Source: Ignavibacteria bacterium
GTDB taxonomy: Bacteria > Bacteroidota > Ignavibacteria > Tepidaquicellales > Tepidaquicellaceae
Direction of reading: 5' to 3'
DNA: 64,000 nt
Assembly: GCA_016716125.1 (NCBI GenBank)
Contig: JADJWZ010000036.1
Location: forward strand, 62,001-126,000
In this document: positions 45,344 through 54,615 of the stretch, piece by piece
Numbering within the stretch: position 1 is the stretch's first letter
Layout of the letters: every line of letters begins with the position of its first letter
The notes under the pieces: generated by a model
Database searches by the model: none
Told to the model about the DNA's origin: nothing
The model's input: the letters and a program-made list of their open reading frames with translations, nothing else
Position numbers and translations under genes: made by a program

Positions 45344-47011
45344 ATGTGCGGTATTGTGTGTATGTTTGGCAATAACACCGAAGTGAAAAATCTCAGACAG
45401 GATGTTCTTGAAATGTCAAAGAAGGTTCGTCACCGCGGTCCGGACTGGTCAGGTAATTACAGCAATGATAAAATAATTTTTGCGCACGAGAGACTTGCCA
45501 TTGTCGATCCTAAGTCAGGCAAGCAGCCGCTTTACAGTGAAGACGGAAAATTAATTCTCGCTGCAAACGGCGAGATATATAATCATAAAGAACTGAGACC
45601 TCTTGTAAGCGGATATAATTTCCTTACCGAATCAGACTGCGAGATCATACTTGCGCTTTACAGAAAAAAAGGGATAAACTTTCTCGATGATCTTAACGGA
45701 ATTTTTGCGTTCGCTTTGTATGATGAAGAAAACGATTCATATTTCATTGCCCGTGATCATATCGGAATAATACCATTGTATATGGGCTGGGACAAGTCGG
45801 GAAATTTCTATGTCGCATCGGAATTAAAAGCGCTTGAAGGCGTCTGCAGCAGAATTCAGGAATTCCTTCCGGGACATTATATTTACAGCAAAGAAAGCGC
45901 TGAATTAAAGAAATGGTATAAGCGTGACTGGACGGATTTTAAAAATGTAGAATCAAATGAATCAGATATTTTAAAACTGCATGATGGTCTTGAGAAAGCT
46001 GTTCACAGACAGCTTATGTCTGATGTTCCTTACGGAGTTCTGCTTTCCGGCGGACTTGACTCTTCTATCATTTCAGCTGTTACAAAAAAGTATTCTGCTA
46101 AAAGAGTTGAGTCGGATGATACACAGCAGGCGTGGTATCCGCAGCTTCATTCCTTTGCAATAGGTCTGAAAGGCTCGCCCGATCTCGCCGCCGCGCAGAA
46201 AGTCGCAGATCATATCGGCTCGGTTCATCATGAAATAAATTTTACAATACAGGAAGGACTCGATGCTATAAGCGACGTGATATATCATCTTGAAACTTAT
46301 GACGTAACTACAATCCGCGCTTCCACTCCGATGTATCTGCTTGCAAGAGTCATCAAATCCATGGGAATCAAAATGGTCCTTTCGGGTGAAGGCGCTGATG
46401 AGATCTTCGGCGGCTATCTTTATTTTCACAAAGCTCCGGATCCAAAAGCATTTCATGAAGAGACAATTCGTAAACTCGGAAAGCTGCATTTATATGACTG
46501 TCTCCGTGCAAACAAATCCCTTGCTGCATGGGGAATTGAAGGGCGTGTGCCATTTCTTGATAAAGAATTTCTCGACATTGCAATGAGATTAAACCCGAAA
46601 GACAAAATGACTTCGGAAGGTAAAATGGAAAAGTGGATACTGCGAAAAGCGTTTGAAGGATATTTGCCAAATGAAATTCTCTGGAGACAGAAAGAACAGT
46701 TCTCAGACGGTGTCGGTTACAGCTGGATAGATACTTTAAAGGATGTTGCTGAAAAAGAAGTTACTGACGAAATGCTTGCGAATGCAAAATTCAGATTTCA
46801 TGTGAATCCTCCGATGTCAAAAGAAGAGTACAGATACAGGTCAATTTTCAGCGGACTTTTTCCGTCAGACTCCGCTGCGCAATGTGTTCCGTCCGTTAAG
46901 TCTGTCGCATGCAGCACTCCTGAAGCGCTGGCGTGGGATGCGTCATTTCAGAATGCAAATGATCCTTCAGGCAGAGCGGTGAAAAGTGTTCATAAAGACA
47001 GTTATAATTAA
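45344..47011 (+). CDS. asnB: Asparagine synthetase B (glutamine-hydrolysing)
   Basis: This 555-residue enzyme makes asparagine from aspartate, glutamine and ATP. The N-terminal glutaminase has nucleophile Cys2 (MCGIVCMFG), HRGPDWSG and FAHERLAIVDP. The synthetase domain has the PP-loop LLSGGLDSS (about residues 233-241) and SGEGADEIFGGYLYF. Length matches E. coli AsnB. The glutamine synthetase gene follows after 26 bp, so supply of glutamine and its use in asparagine synthesis are coupled on one transcript. Confidence 0.96.
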   Translation: MCGIVCMFGNNTEVKNLRQDVLEMSKKVRHRGPDWSGNYSNDKIIFAHERLAIVDPKSGKQPLYSEDGKLILAANGEIYNHKELRPLVSGYNFLTESDCEIILALYRKKGINFLDDLNGIFAFALYDEENDSYFIARDHIGIIPLYMGWDKSGNFYVASELKALEGVCSRIQEFLPGHYIYSKESAELKKWYKRDWTDFKNVESNESDILKLHDGLEKAVHRQLMSDVPYGVLLSGGLDSSIISAVTKKYSAKRVESDDTQQAWYPQLHSFAIGLKGSPDLAAAQKVADHIGSVHHEINFTIQEGLDAISDVIYHLETYDVTTIRASTPMYLLARVIKSMGIKMVLSGEGADEIFGGYLYFHKAPDPKAFHEETIRKLGKLHLYDCLRANKSLAAWGIEGRVPFLDKEFLDIAMRLNPKDKMTSEGKMEKWILRKAFEGYLPNEILWRQKEQFSDGVGYSWIDTLKDVAEKEVTDEMLANAKFRFHVNPPMSKEEYRYRSIFSGLFPSDSAAQCVPSVKSVACSTPEALAWDASFQNANDPSGRAVKSVHKDSYN

Positions 47012-47037
47012 TTTCAAATTTTAAATTTTAAATTGAT

Positions 47038-48543
47038 ATGCGTGAATACGAAATAAATCTTAATCCGAATAAACTTGTAAAGTATCTTAAAAAGCCTGCG
47101 AATGAATTCACGCGGCATGACATAATCAGATTCATTGAAGAGAATGGAATTGAAATGGTTAATTTCAGATATCCGGGAGAAGACGGAAAACTCAAGACGC
47201 TGAATTTTGTGATCACGAGCAGGGATTATCTTGAATCAATTCTTTCAACAGGTGAGAGAGTCGACGGCTCAAGTCTTTTCTCATATGTGGAAGCGGCATC
47301 GAGCGATCTGTATGTGATACCGAGATTCAGTTCGGCATTTGTAAATCCATTTTCCGAAGTGCCGTCAGTCGACATTCTCTGTTCGTATTACACAGGCGAA
47401 GGTAAACCGCTTGAAAGCGCTCCGGAATATATTCTGAAAAAAGCTCATGATGAATTTAAAAAAGCAACGGGACTGACATTCAAAGCAATGGGCGAACTTG
47501 AATATTATGTCATAAGTAAAAAGGATGATTTATATCCCGCACAGGATCAGAAAGGATATCATAATTCACAGCCGTTTGCCAAATGGGAAAACATTCGTAA
47601 GGAGGCGATGAATATGCTTGCACAAACCGGTTGTAAAATTAAATACGGTCATTCGGAAGTCGGTAACTTTATTAAAGGCGATGAATATTTCGAGCAGCAT
47701 GAAATTGAATTTCAGCCCGTGGATGCTGAAGATGCAGCTGATCAGCTTATTAAAGCAAAATGGATACTCCGTATGCTCGGACAAAAATACGGCGTCATTA
47801 TTAGCTTTGCGCCGAAGATAACAGTCGGAAATGCCGGAAGCGGACTTCATATTCACATGCAGCTTGAAAAGAACGGCGTTAATATTATGACGGATGAAAA
47901 TTCAATAAGTGATCCCGCCAGAAAAATGATAGTCGGTTTACTTGAAAAAGCAAGATCATTAACTGCATTCGGAAATACAGTTCCTCTCTCTTATCTCAGA
48001 CTCGTCCCGCATCAGGAAGCGCCGACTAATATCTGCTGGGGAGATTCCAATCGTTCAGCGCTTGTAAGAGTACCGCTTGGATGGATCTCAAAAACAAATA
48101 TGATCATGAATGCAAATCCATATGAAAGATATGACGTCCCATATATTCCCGGAAAGCAGACAATAGAAATCAGAACTCCTGACGGTTCAGCCGATATTTA
48201 TCATTTACTGGCAGGTATTATAATGGCAGCTCAGTACGGTCTTGAAATGGAAAATGCTCTGCAGAGATCTGATGAATTATATATTGATGTAAATATTTTC
48301 AAAGATGACAATAAAAAAGTATCCGGTACTTTAGAGCAGCTGCCTGTCTCATGCAGTCAGTCTGCCGATGCGCTGGAAAAGGACAGGAGCTTTTATGAAA
48401 AGAATAATATTTTCCCGAAAGGGACTTTAGACAGAATCATAAATCATCTGAGATCATACAATGATGATAAATTAAGCGAACAGCTTTACGGCAATGATAA
48501 GGAATTAATGAAACTTGTTAATAAATATATTCATCATATGTAA
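47038..48543 (+). CDS. glnA: Glutamine synthetase family protein (type I-like)
   Basis: This 501-residue protein has the beta-grasp N-terminus (MVNFRYPGEDGKLKTLNFV, VDGSSLF). The catalytic domain holds GELEYYV, the EVGNFIKGDEYFEQHEIEF metal-site segment, GNAGSGLHIHM, and NRSALVRVP / KQTIEIRTPDGSADIYHLL. Those metal- and ATP-site features support real glutamine synthetase activity, though the sequence is diverged from classic GlnA. It is downstream of, and probably cotranscribed with, asnB. Confidence 0.88.
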   Translation: MREYEINLNPNKLVKYLKKPANEFTRHDIIRFIEENGIEMVNFRYPGEDGKLKTLNFVITSRDYLESILSTGERVDGSSLFSYVEAASSDLYVIPRFSSAFVNPFSEVPSVDILCSYYTGEGKPLESAPEYILKKAHDEFKKATGLTFKAMGELEYYVISKKDDLYPAQDQKGYHNSQPFAKWENIRKEAMNMLAQTGCKIKYGHSEVGNFIKGDEYFEQHEIEFQPVDAEDAADQLIKAKWILRMLGQKYGVIISFAPKITVGNAGSGLHIHMQLEKNGVNIMTDENSISDPARKMIVGLLEKARSLTAFGNTVPLSYLRLVPHQEAPTNICWGDSNRSALVRVPLGWISKTNMIMNANPYERYDVPYIPGKQTIEIRTPDGSADIYHLLAGIIMAAQYGLEMENALQRSDELYIDVNIFKDDNKKVSGTLEQLPVSCSQSADALEKDRSFYEKNNIFPKGTLDRIINHLRSYNDDKLSEQLYGNDKELMKLVNKYIHHM

Positions 48544-48614
48544 TTTAAAAATATTGTTTATCAGCTGATTATAAACTTTAAAAATTTTTCTAACTCCTAA
48601 AATAAAATATAACA

Positions 48615-49940
48615 ATGGAAAATCTTTCAGAAATCAAATCCATAGCAAAAGAGGCTTATATATATGGATTCCCGGTTGTGGACTCATACCGAATTGAACA
48701 TGCATATAACATAGATACAAATAATCCGGAATATAAAGGGAAATTCAATGTGCTTAAAAATATTCCGCGGGTTTACACGCCTGAAGATAAGGCAGTCCAG
48801 ACGCCTAATTCAGATACTCCTTATTCAATGATTGAAATGGATCTTAGAAAAGAACCTATGGTTATCTCATTGCCTGTAATTGATAAGAACAGATATTTTT
48901 CAGTTCAGCTGATAGATCTTTATACTCACAATTTTTATTATCTCGGAAGCAGGACTACGGGAAATGACGGAGGGGAATTCCTTGTTGCTGGTCCGGACTG
49001 GAATGGCGAAGCACCCGGCGGAATTAAAAAAATTATCAGATCTGAAACTCAGTTCGTAACTTGTATATTCAGAACACAGCTATTTAATCCGGAAGATCTT
49101 GAAAATGTAAAAAAAGTTCAGGAAGGTTATAAAGTTCAGACGCTTTCATCTTATCTGGGTAAACAGGATGAAGAGGCAGATACTATTGATTTTATTATAC
49201 CTCTGACTCCCGAGTTACAGAAGAAATCAACGGAATTTTTCAACATTCTGAATTTTCAGCTTCAGTTTTGTCCTGTACACCATACTGAAATAGAATTAAG
49301 AGAAAGATTTGCTAAGATCGGAATAGAAGCGGGAAAGAAAATAGATTTTGATAATTTACCTGATGAAACAAAAAAGGCATATGAAGAAGGTATTGCCGAA
49401 GCATGGAAAGAATACGGTGATTTTGTTCAAACCAAAATACTGACCGATCAGGTTACTTCCGGAGATATTTTCGGAACAAGGGAATTTTTAAAAAATAATT
49501 ATATGTACAGAATGACTGCAGCAGTGCTCGGCATTTACGGTAACTCCGCCGAGGAAGCAATGTATCCAAGTTATAAAATAGATTCTGATGGAAATATTCC
49601 TGACGGATCAAAAAATAAATATACTATTCATTTTAACAAAGGTCAGCTTCCTCCTGTCAATGCTTTCTGGTCTTTGACGATGTATGAAGTACCGTCAAGT
49701 CTCCTTTGCGCCAATCCGATTAACCGGTATCTGATTAATTCACCAATGCTTCCGGATATGAAGACTGACAATGACGGCGGATTAACAATTTATATACAGC
49801 ATGATTCACCCGGAGCGGATCTCGAGTCAAACTGGCTGCCCGCGCCAAATGGTCCGTTTGCAGTTGTTTTACGCTTATACTGGCCGAAACCTGAAGCAGT
49901 AATTGGAAGCTGGAAACAGCCGACATTGAAAAAAGTTTAG
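48615..49940 (+). CDS. DUF1254/DUF1214 domain protein
   Basis: This 441-residue protein has an N-terminal DUF1254 domain (about residues 10-160: YIYGFPVVDSYR, TPNSDTPYSMIEMDLRKEP, DLYTHNFYYLGSR, GPDWNGEAPGG). A C-terminal DUF1214 domain follows (about 325-425: PPVNAFWSLTMYEVP, YIQHDSPG, NWLPAPNGPFAVVLRLYWP). The family is widespread and of unknown biochemistry. There is no clear signal peptide. It begins the 48615-56896 plus-strand series of envelope genes. Confidence 0.9.
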   Translation: MENLSEIKSIAKEAYIYGFPVVDSYRIEHAYNIDTNNPEYKGKFNVLKNIPRVYTPEDKAVQTPNSDTPYSMIEMDLRKEPMVISLPVIDKNRYFSVQLIDLYTHNFYYLGSRTTGNDGGEFLVAGPDWNGEAPGGIKKIIRSETQFVTCIFRTQLFNPEDLENVKKVQEGYKVQTLSSYLGKQDEEADTIDFIIPLTPELQKKSTEFFNILNFQLQFCPVHHTEIELRERFAKIGIEAGKKIDFDNLPDETKKAYEEGIAEAWKEYGDFVQTKILTDQVTSGDIFGTREFLKNNYMYRMTAAVLGIYGNSAEEAMYPSYKIDSDGNIPDGSKNKYTIHFNKGQLPPVNAFWSLTMYEVPSSLLCANPINRYLINSPMLPDMKTDNDGGLTIYIQHDSPGADLESNWLPAPNGPFAVVLRLYWPKPEAVIGSWKQPTLKKV

Positions 49941-50007
49941 GTCTGATTCAACTTCACAATTACTATAATTTTTCCTGTGAATCTTTACGCCTAATAGTAT
50001 ATCTAAA

Positions 50008-50940
50008 TTGAAGAAATTAAATAATAAATATATATTACATCTTTCAAAATTGTTAGAAAATGTACTGTCTATTAAAAATTTTAAATTCTCAATAATAATT
50101 TTTAAAAATAAAACAAAACATTTGAAATCAGTTAATTACAAATCAGTAGTTTTAAAAACAGTTATTTTATTTACGATTTTAATATCCGGCAAATCATCTT
50201 TTGCTCAGGATGAAGGCGCGCAGAATGTAGCCAAAGCATTATCTAATCCGGTTGCAAATATGTACAGCGTTCCTTTTCAGAATAATTTTCAATTCGGCAT
50301 AGGCAATCAGAAAGGTTATAAATATTTGCTGAATTTTCAGCCCGTCATCCCTGTTTCTCTGGGGAAAAATATTAATCTTATAAACCGCGCCATCTTTCCT
50401 TTTATATTTCAGAATAAAGTGATCGGCAATGACAGACAAAACGGAATGGGTGATATTCTTTACACGGCATTTTTTTCTCCGGCAAAAAGTAAAATAATAT
50501 GGGGCATCGGTCCGGCAGCTTCATTTCCTACTGCTACTGATTCATTACTCGGAACAAAAAAATTACTACTCGGTCCTTCCATAGTTGTGCTCGGTCAGCC
50601 GGGTTCATGGACTCTGGGGTTTCTTGCAAACAATCTCTGGTCAGTAGCGGGAAGCGAAAGCAGATCTGAAATTACGGCTTTGTATGTACAGCCGTTTTTT
50701 AATTACAATACAGCGGGCGGAATGGGATTAGGACTTTCATCGGAAAATTCCTATGACTGGAGAGGGAAAAGAATTACTTCCGGTTTGATTGCTTTAAATC
50801 TTTCACAGGTATTTAAGTTCGATGCAAAACAAATAGCGAGTTTACAGCTTTCACCGCTTTTATTTTATTCAAATGAAAAGATCAATAAACCTGAATGGGG
50901 AGCAAGGATCGGGATCACATTAGTATATCCGAAGAAATAA
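50008..50940 (+). CDS. Outer-membrane porin/transporter-like barrel
   Basis: The mature part (after KSSFAQDE) reads KALSNPVANMYSVPFQNNFQFGIG, then FQPVIPVSLG, INLINRAIFPFIF and GMGDILYTAFFSP. This is the pattern of transporter-type barrels that are often mis-named neuromedin U in databases. The frame runs from 50008, but a TTG at 50122 gives a normal-length signal peptide (TVILFTILISGKSSFAQ) and is the likelier start. DUF1254 genes and such barrels are often neighbours. The substrate is unknown. Confidence 0.8.
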   Translation: MKKLNNKYILHLSKLLENVLSIKNFKFSIIIFKNKTKHLKSVNYKSVVLKTVILFTILISGKSSFAQDEGAQNVAKALSNPVANMYSVPFQNNFQFGIGNQKGYKYLLNFQPVIPVSLGKNINLINRAIFPFIFQNKVIGNDRQNGMGDILYTAFFSPAKSKIIWGIGPAASFPTATDSLLGTKKLLLGPSIVVLGQPGSWTLGFLANNLWSVAGSESRSEITALYVQPFFNYNTAGGMGLGLSSENSYDWRGKRITSGLIALNLSQVFKFDAKQIASLQLSPLLFYSNEKINKPEWGARIGITLVYPKK

Positions 50941-51026
50941 TATTTTAAAGAGATATAAATTAAATTCTGTTTTATAAAGTTACCAATATTTCAAACAGTA
51001 AATTGTAATAAATTTAAATTATTAAT

Positions 51027-51404
51027 TTGAAAATCATAATTATTCTGCAGGAGTTTATAAGGTTATCCGGACCGGGCTCCCTAAGATTTATACTTCAGCC
51101 GCTTGTGTCTGTATTCTTCGGAATAAAGGACGGGATTACAGATGCAAAATTAGGTAATGACACCTTTCTTATTTCGCTTTTCAATAGCGACGGCCGTAAA
51201 GAATTGATGAAAGAAGCTTTTAAGCATGTCGGTAAAGTCTTTATCATCGCAATCATTCTTGACATTGTTTTTTATTATGTAATTACAGGTATGTTTGCTC
51301 CCATTCAGTCTTTATTAGTCGGAACTATACTTGTTTTTATTCCATACTCACTTGCAAGAGGTTTGACAAACAGGATTTACAGCGCGAAGTTAAAAAAAAA
51401 TTAA
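51027..51404 (+). CDS. Small integral membrane protein
   Basis: This 125-residue protein has hydrophobic segments near residues 15-33, 70-90 and 92-112, and a Lys-rich C-terminus. It starts at TTG (51027). The segment FFGIKDGITDAKLG is distinctive, but I do not recognise a named family with confidence. It sits between the barrel and DUF202 genes and is probably in the inner membrane. Confidence 0.65.
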   Translation: MKIIIILQEFIRLSGPGSLRFILQPLVSVFFGIKDGITDAKLGNDTFLISLFNSDGRKELMKEAFKHVGKVFIIAIILDIVFYYVITGMFAPIQSLLVGTILVFIPYSLARGLTNRIYSAKLKKN

Positions 51405-51459
51405 ACTTAAAATTATAATTACATTTTATAATATATCTAAGTGAATTCATTAAATTATT

Positions 51460-51867
51460 ATGTCTGAAGTAAAACCGGAAAAATCCGCTAATGAACTTGC
51501 AGCAGACCGTACTGATCTTGCTTATGAAAGAACCGCTCTCGCAAATGACAGAACATTAATGGCGTGGGTGAGGACGGCGACTTCACTTATTTCTTTCGGC
51601 TTTACGATCTATAAGTTTTTTCAGGAACTCGTAAAAAGTCAGCAGATTGAGATGAGTCAGCGATTACTTACTCCCAGAATTGTCGGCATGATTTTGATCG
51701 TGACCGGATTTCTCGGATTGTTTCTGGGATTTCTTCAGTACAGGATAGATATGAAAAGATTAAAAGCTTCTTACAACAATATCCCCCGTTCATTTACTCC
51801 TTTAATAGCTGTTTTAGTTCTGTTACTGGGATTGATGTTGTTTTTAGCAGCGCTTTTCAGACAATAA
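51460..51867 (+). CDS. DUF202 (YidH-like) membrane protein
   Basis: This 135-residue protein has the DUF202 signature ADRTDLAYERTALANDRTLMAW-VRTATSLISFGFTIYKFF and three predicted transmembrane segments (about residues 40-60, 75-95, 108-130). Homologues such as E. coli YidH/YidG are of unknown function. It is colinear with the surrounding envelope genes. Confidence 0.9.
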   Translation: MSEVKPEKSANELAADRTDLAYERTALANDRTLMAWVRTATSLISFGFTIYKFFQELVKSQQIEMSQRLLTPRIVGMILIVTGFLGLFLGFLQYRIDMKRLKASYNNIPRSFTPLIAVLVLLLGLMLFLAALFRQ

Positions 51868-51992
51868 ACAGGAATATTTTGATTCAGTAATAACATCGTA
51901 AAAAATATTTTAATTGATCATGAATCCGTTTTATTACTACTGAATTAAGTTACAATTTATTGAATTCACATAAACTATAATATTATTGCAAA

Positions 51993-52628
51993 ATGATTTT
52001 CCGAAATTTATTAATTCTTTTTTCCATATTTTTGATTTCAATTGAATTTTCAAATGCTCAGACGACGGTAGGTTTTATTGGCGGTCTGAACTTACAGAGC
52101 ATTTCAGGCGACGCACCGCAAAATGCTTCATACGGTTCAAAGACCGGATATATGTTCGGTGTTACAGCTGAGACAAATGTTACAAAAGATGTAAAGATAA
52201 TTCTTCAGCCAAATTACACTCTTTATCAGACAATTATTGAATTTGATATTGGAAGGGAAGAACCTATTGACAGTATGAATGTAAAAATGTCATATTTTCG
52301 TGTTCCCTTTTTTGCAAAGATTGAAGCTTTTAACGGTGTAACATATTTTTTAAGCGGTCTTGATTTCGGTTTCCTTCAGGATTCAAAAATTCAGGATATT
52401 AATAAGACAACTGACGAAAGAGACATCTCCGATAGTTTTGAAAAGTTTGATCTCGCCGCCGCATTTGGAGTCGGAGTAAAATTTCCGGTAAAGCGTTTAA
52501 TTATATCAGCGGAAGGACGGTATTCACAGAGTCTGCTGAATTTAAGCAAAGAAAATTTTAATTCATTACCGTCGAGATTCAGATTATCCGGTTTCCAGTT
52601 TTTGACATACATATCATATATCCTTTAA
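51993..52628 (+). CDS. PorT-like outer-membrane beta-barrel protein
   Basis: This 211-residue protein has a signal peptide ending in EFSNAQ, then GFIGGLNLQSISGDA, YMFGVTAETNVTKDVKIILQPNY, and alternating aromatic strands with a final YISYIL. This matches the Bacteroidota outer-membrane barrel (PorT-like, PF13568-type) family. Function is unknown. It is the first of three consecutive barrel-type genes. Confidence 0.82.
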   Translation: MIFRNLLILFSIFLISIEFSNAQTTVGFIGGLNLQSISGDAPQNASYGSKTGYMFGVTAETNVTKDVKIILQPNYTLYQTIIEFDIGREEPIDSMNVKMSYFRVPFFAKIEAFNGVTYFLSGLDFGFLQDSKIQDINKTTDERDISDSFEKFDLAAAFGVGVKFPVKRLIISAEGRYSQSLLNLSKENFNSLPSRFRLSGFQFLTYISYIL

Positions 52629-52640
52629 TATTTTATTTTA

Positions 52641-53621
52641 ATGAAAAAAAATATACTTCTTAAATCCTCACTAACATTTTCTATGTTACTTATTATATTT
52701 ATTCAGAATTCATTTGGAAAATTTTTATTTCCGCCTAACGATTCTCTCTATGAACATGAGACTCTGAAAGGTCATAAATTTATGGTTAATTCAAATATCG
52801 GGACTCCTTTTATTCAGACTTTTCTTCAGAGCCGGCTTGGCGCAGGTCAGACTGTGAATTTAAAAATACCCGCAGTCACAATTGATACTCAGGAAGTTAT
52901 TCAGCTGCGGGGAGATCTGATCTATACAAATCTTGATATTGAATATCAGCAGATGATTAAGGACTGGATGGCTTTCAGAGTCAAGTTATCTATTGCCGGA
53001 AAGTTAGGTACAAAACCCGGTGCGCTGATCTCGGAAGGAGTGAATGCTGCAAGCGGTTATGAACTCGGCTGGCTTTTCAAATTATATCAGAATAAGGAGT
53101 TAGCTCTTTCAGGTTCTCTGGATGTGTTTAATAAAAGTTATACTGTAATTGATCTGAATAGATTTATTCAGGGAGTAATTGACAGCGGAAGAATTACACC
53201 GTCGAATACTCTTGTTAATACACATTCCACCGTCAGAGCCGGTGGTTCAATCCGATTTGCATATGCTTTCAACAGAACTTTCGGATTCACCGGAAATTTC
53301 AATGCGCAGTTCGGTGAGTCGATTGATTTAACGGATATTAATAAATGGTATTTTGAATACGGCGGAATTTTTGATGCAGATCTGTTGCCTGTTCAGAATG
53401 TTCCTTTAGGTTTTGTATTGGGTTTTTATCATAACTCATTACCGCTGACTTCCGAGCAGATACAATCTGAACCCAATAATATTTTATTCGGGATTAATTA
53501 TACCGGCAAACAGGATCTGAATCTAGGACTGGAAGTAAATTACCAGTTTTATAAGCCAAACAACTTTGATGAAAATATTAAGTTTGTAAATATGTCTTTA
53601 AATATGAGGTATTTCTTTTAA
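52641..53621 (+). CDS. Exported beta-barrel-like protein of unknown family
   Basis: This 326-residue protein has a signal peptide (about residues 1-26, MLLIIFIQNSFG) and a strand-rich body ending in MSLNMRYFF, the typical C-terminal aromatic of an outer-membrane barrel. Residues 75-130 (TIDTQEVIQLRGDLIYTNL) look like a soluble or plug-like segment. It begins 12 bp after the previous barrel gene. I do not recognise the family. Confidence 0.75.
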   Translation: MKKNILLKSSLTFSMLLIIFIQNSFGKFLFPPNDSLYEHETLKGHKFMVNSNIGTPFIQTFLQSRLGAGQTVNLKIPAVTIDTQEVIQLRGDLIYTNLDIEYQQMIKDWMAFRVKLSIAGKLGTKPGALISEGVNAASGYELGWLFKLYQNKELALSGSLDVFNKSYTVIDLNRFIQGVIDSGRITPSNTLVNTHSTVRAGGSIRFAYAFNRTFGFTGNFNAQFGESIDLTDINKWYFEYGGIFDADLLPVQNVPLGFVLGFYHNSLPLTSEQIQSEPNNILFGINYTGKQDLNLGLEVNYQFYKPNNFDENIKFVNMSLNMRYFF

Positions 53622-53664
53622 TAATAATTATTTAATCCTTAACATTTAAAAAATAAAAAATTCC

Positions 53665-54507
53665 ATGAAAAACTTATTACTTTTTTTATTACTTGTTACA
53701 TTTTCTGCAAATGCAGTATCACAGGAAATTCCTGTTATAAATAATATTTCCAGATTAAATAGTTCTTTAGGTTCTTCTGCGTCAGTAGAGAAAAATGCGC
53801 CGAAGAAAAAGGACTTTTGGTTTACCGTAAATCCTTATCTCTGGACTATAGCAATGGGCGGTACTGTCGGAATCCCGAATACTCCGTCAGGATATCCAAA
53901 GACCTATGAATTCAACAAAAGTTTTTCCGATGCTCTCAGTAATTTGAAAATGGCTTTTATGATCGGAGGAAAATTCAAATATAAAAGAATAAATTTATTT
54001 TATGATATCGTGTATGCTAATCTGAAAAATTTCGATGCAACGCTTCCAAACGGCGCAGGGCTTGTCAGCGCAAATACAACTGTCAAAGAATTAATTACGG
54101 ATCTTTCACTTGGTTATTCTTTTCCTACCAGCAGCAAAAGTGTTTTTCTGGATGCTTACGCCGGAGTAAGGATCTGGTCAACCGATACTGAGCTTACTCT
54201 GGTCCCGCCGGGAGGACAGAACTTTATGGGCGCCAGCACCAATTCATGGGTGGATCCGATCATTGGAATCAACGCAAGCTTTATTCTGTCAAAAGACTGG
54301 TTCTCTTACCTGAGAAGCGACTTCGGCGGATTCGGCGCTAACTCTGAATACTGTTTTATGATACTCGGCGGATTCGGGTATAAATTTAATCCTAACATTA
54401 ATACAAGTTTAGGAATTAAAAATCTGAGTGTTGATTATAATAAAGATGATAAAAGATTTAATCTAAATCAGTACGGATTGATTTTGAGCCTGGGATATAG
54501 TTATTAA
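53665..54507 (+). CDS. Outer-membrane beta-barrel protein
   Basis: This 280-residue protein has a signal peptide (LLLFLLLVTFSANAVSQ). The body contains FWFTVNPYLWTIAMGGTVG, DLSLGYSFPTSSKSVFLDAYAG, WVDPIIGINASF and final strand LILSLGYSY. This resembles a group of Bacteroidota and proteobacterial barrels with the FxVxPYLWxxxxxGxVG opening. The function is unknown. It precedes the SulP permease. Confidence 0.8.
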   Translation: MKNLLLFLLLVTFSANAVSQEIPVINNISRLNSSLGSSASVEKNAPKKKDFWFTVNPYLWTIAMGGTVGIPNTPSGYPKTYEFNKSFSDALSNLKMAFMIGGKFKYKRINLFYDIVYANLKNFDATLPNGAGLVSANTTVKELITDLSLGYSFPTSSKSVFLDAYAGVRIWSTDTELTLVPPGGQNFMGASTNSWVDPIIGINASFILSKDWFSYLRSDFGGFGANSEYCFMILGGFGYKFNPNINTSLGIKNLSVDYNKDDKRFNLNQYGLILSLGYSY

Positions 54508-54615
54508 TTTATTATTTTATAAAGTAGTTTTAAGATCAGTTTATTTATACAGTTCACAGTAATTAACTGCAAAACTCAGCGGCTAATTGTCGTTTTATAA
54601 ATCTGAATTATAAAA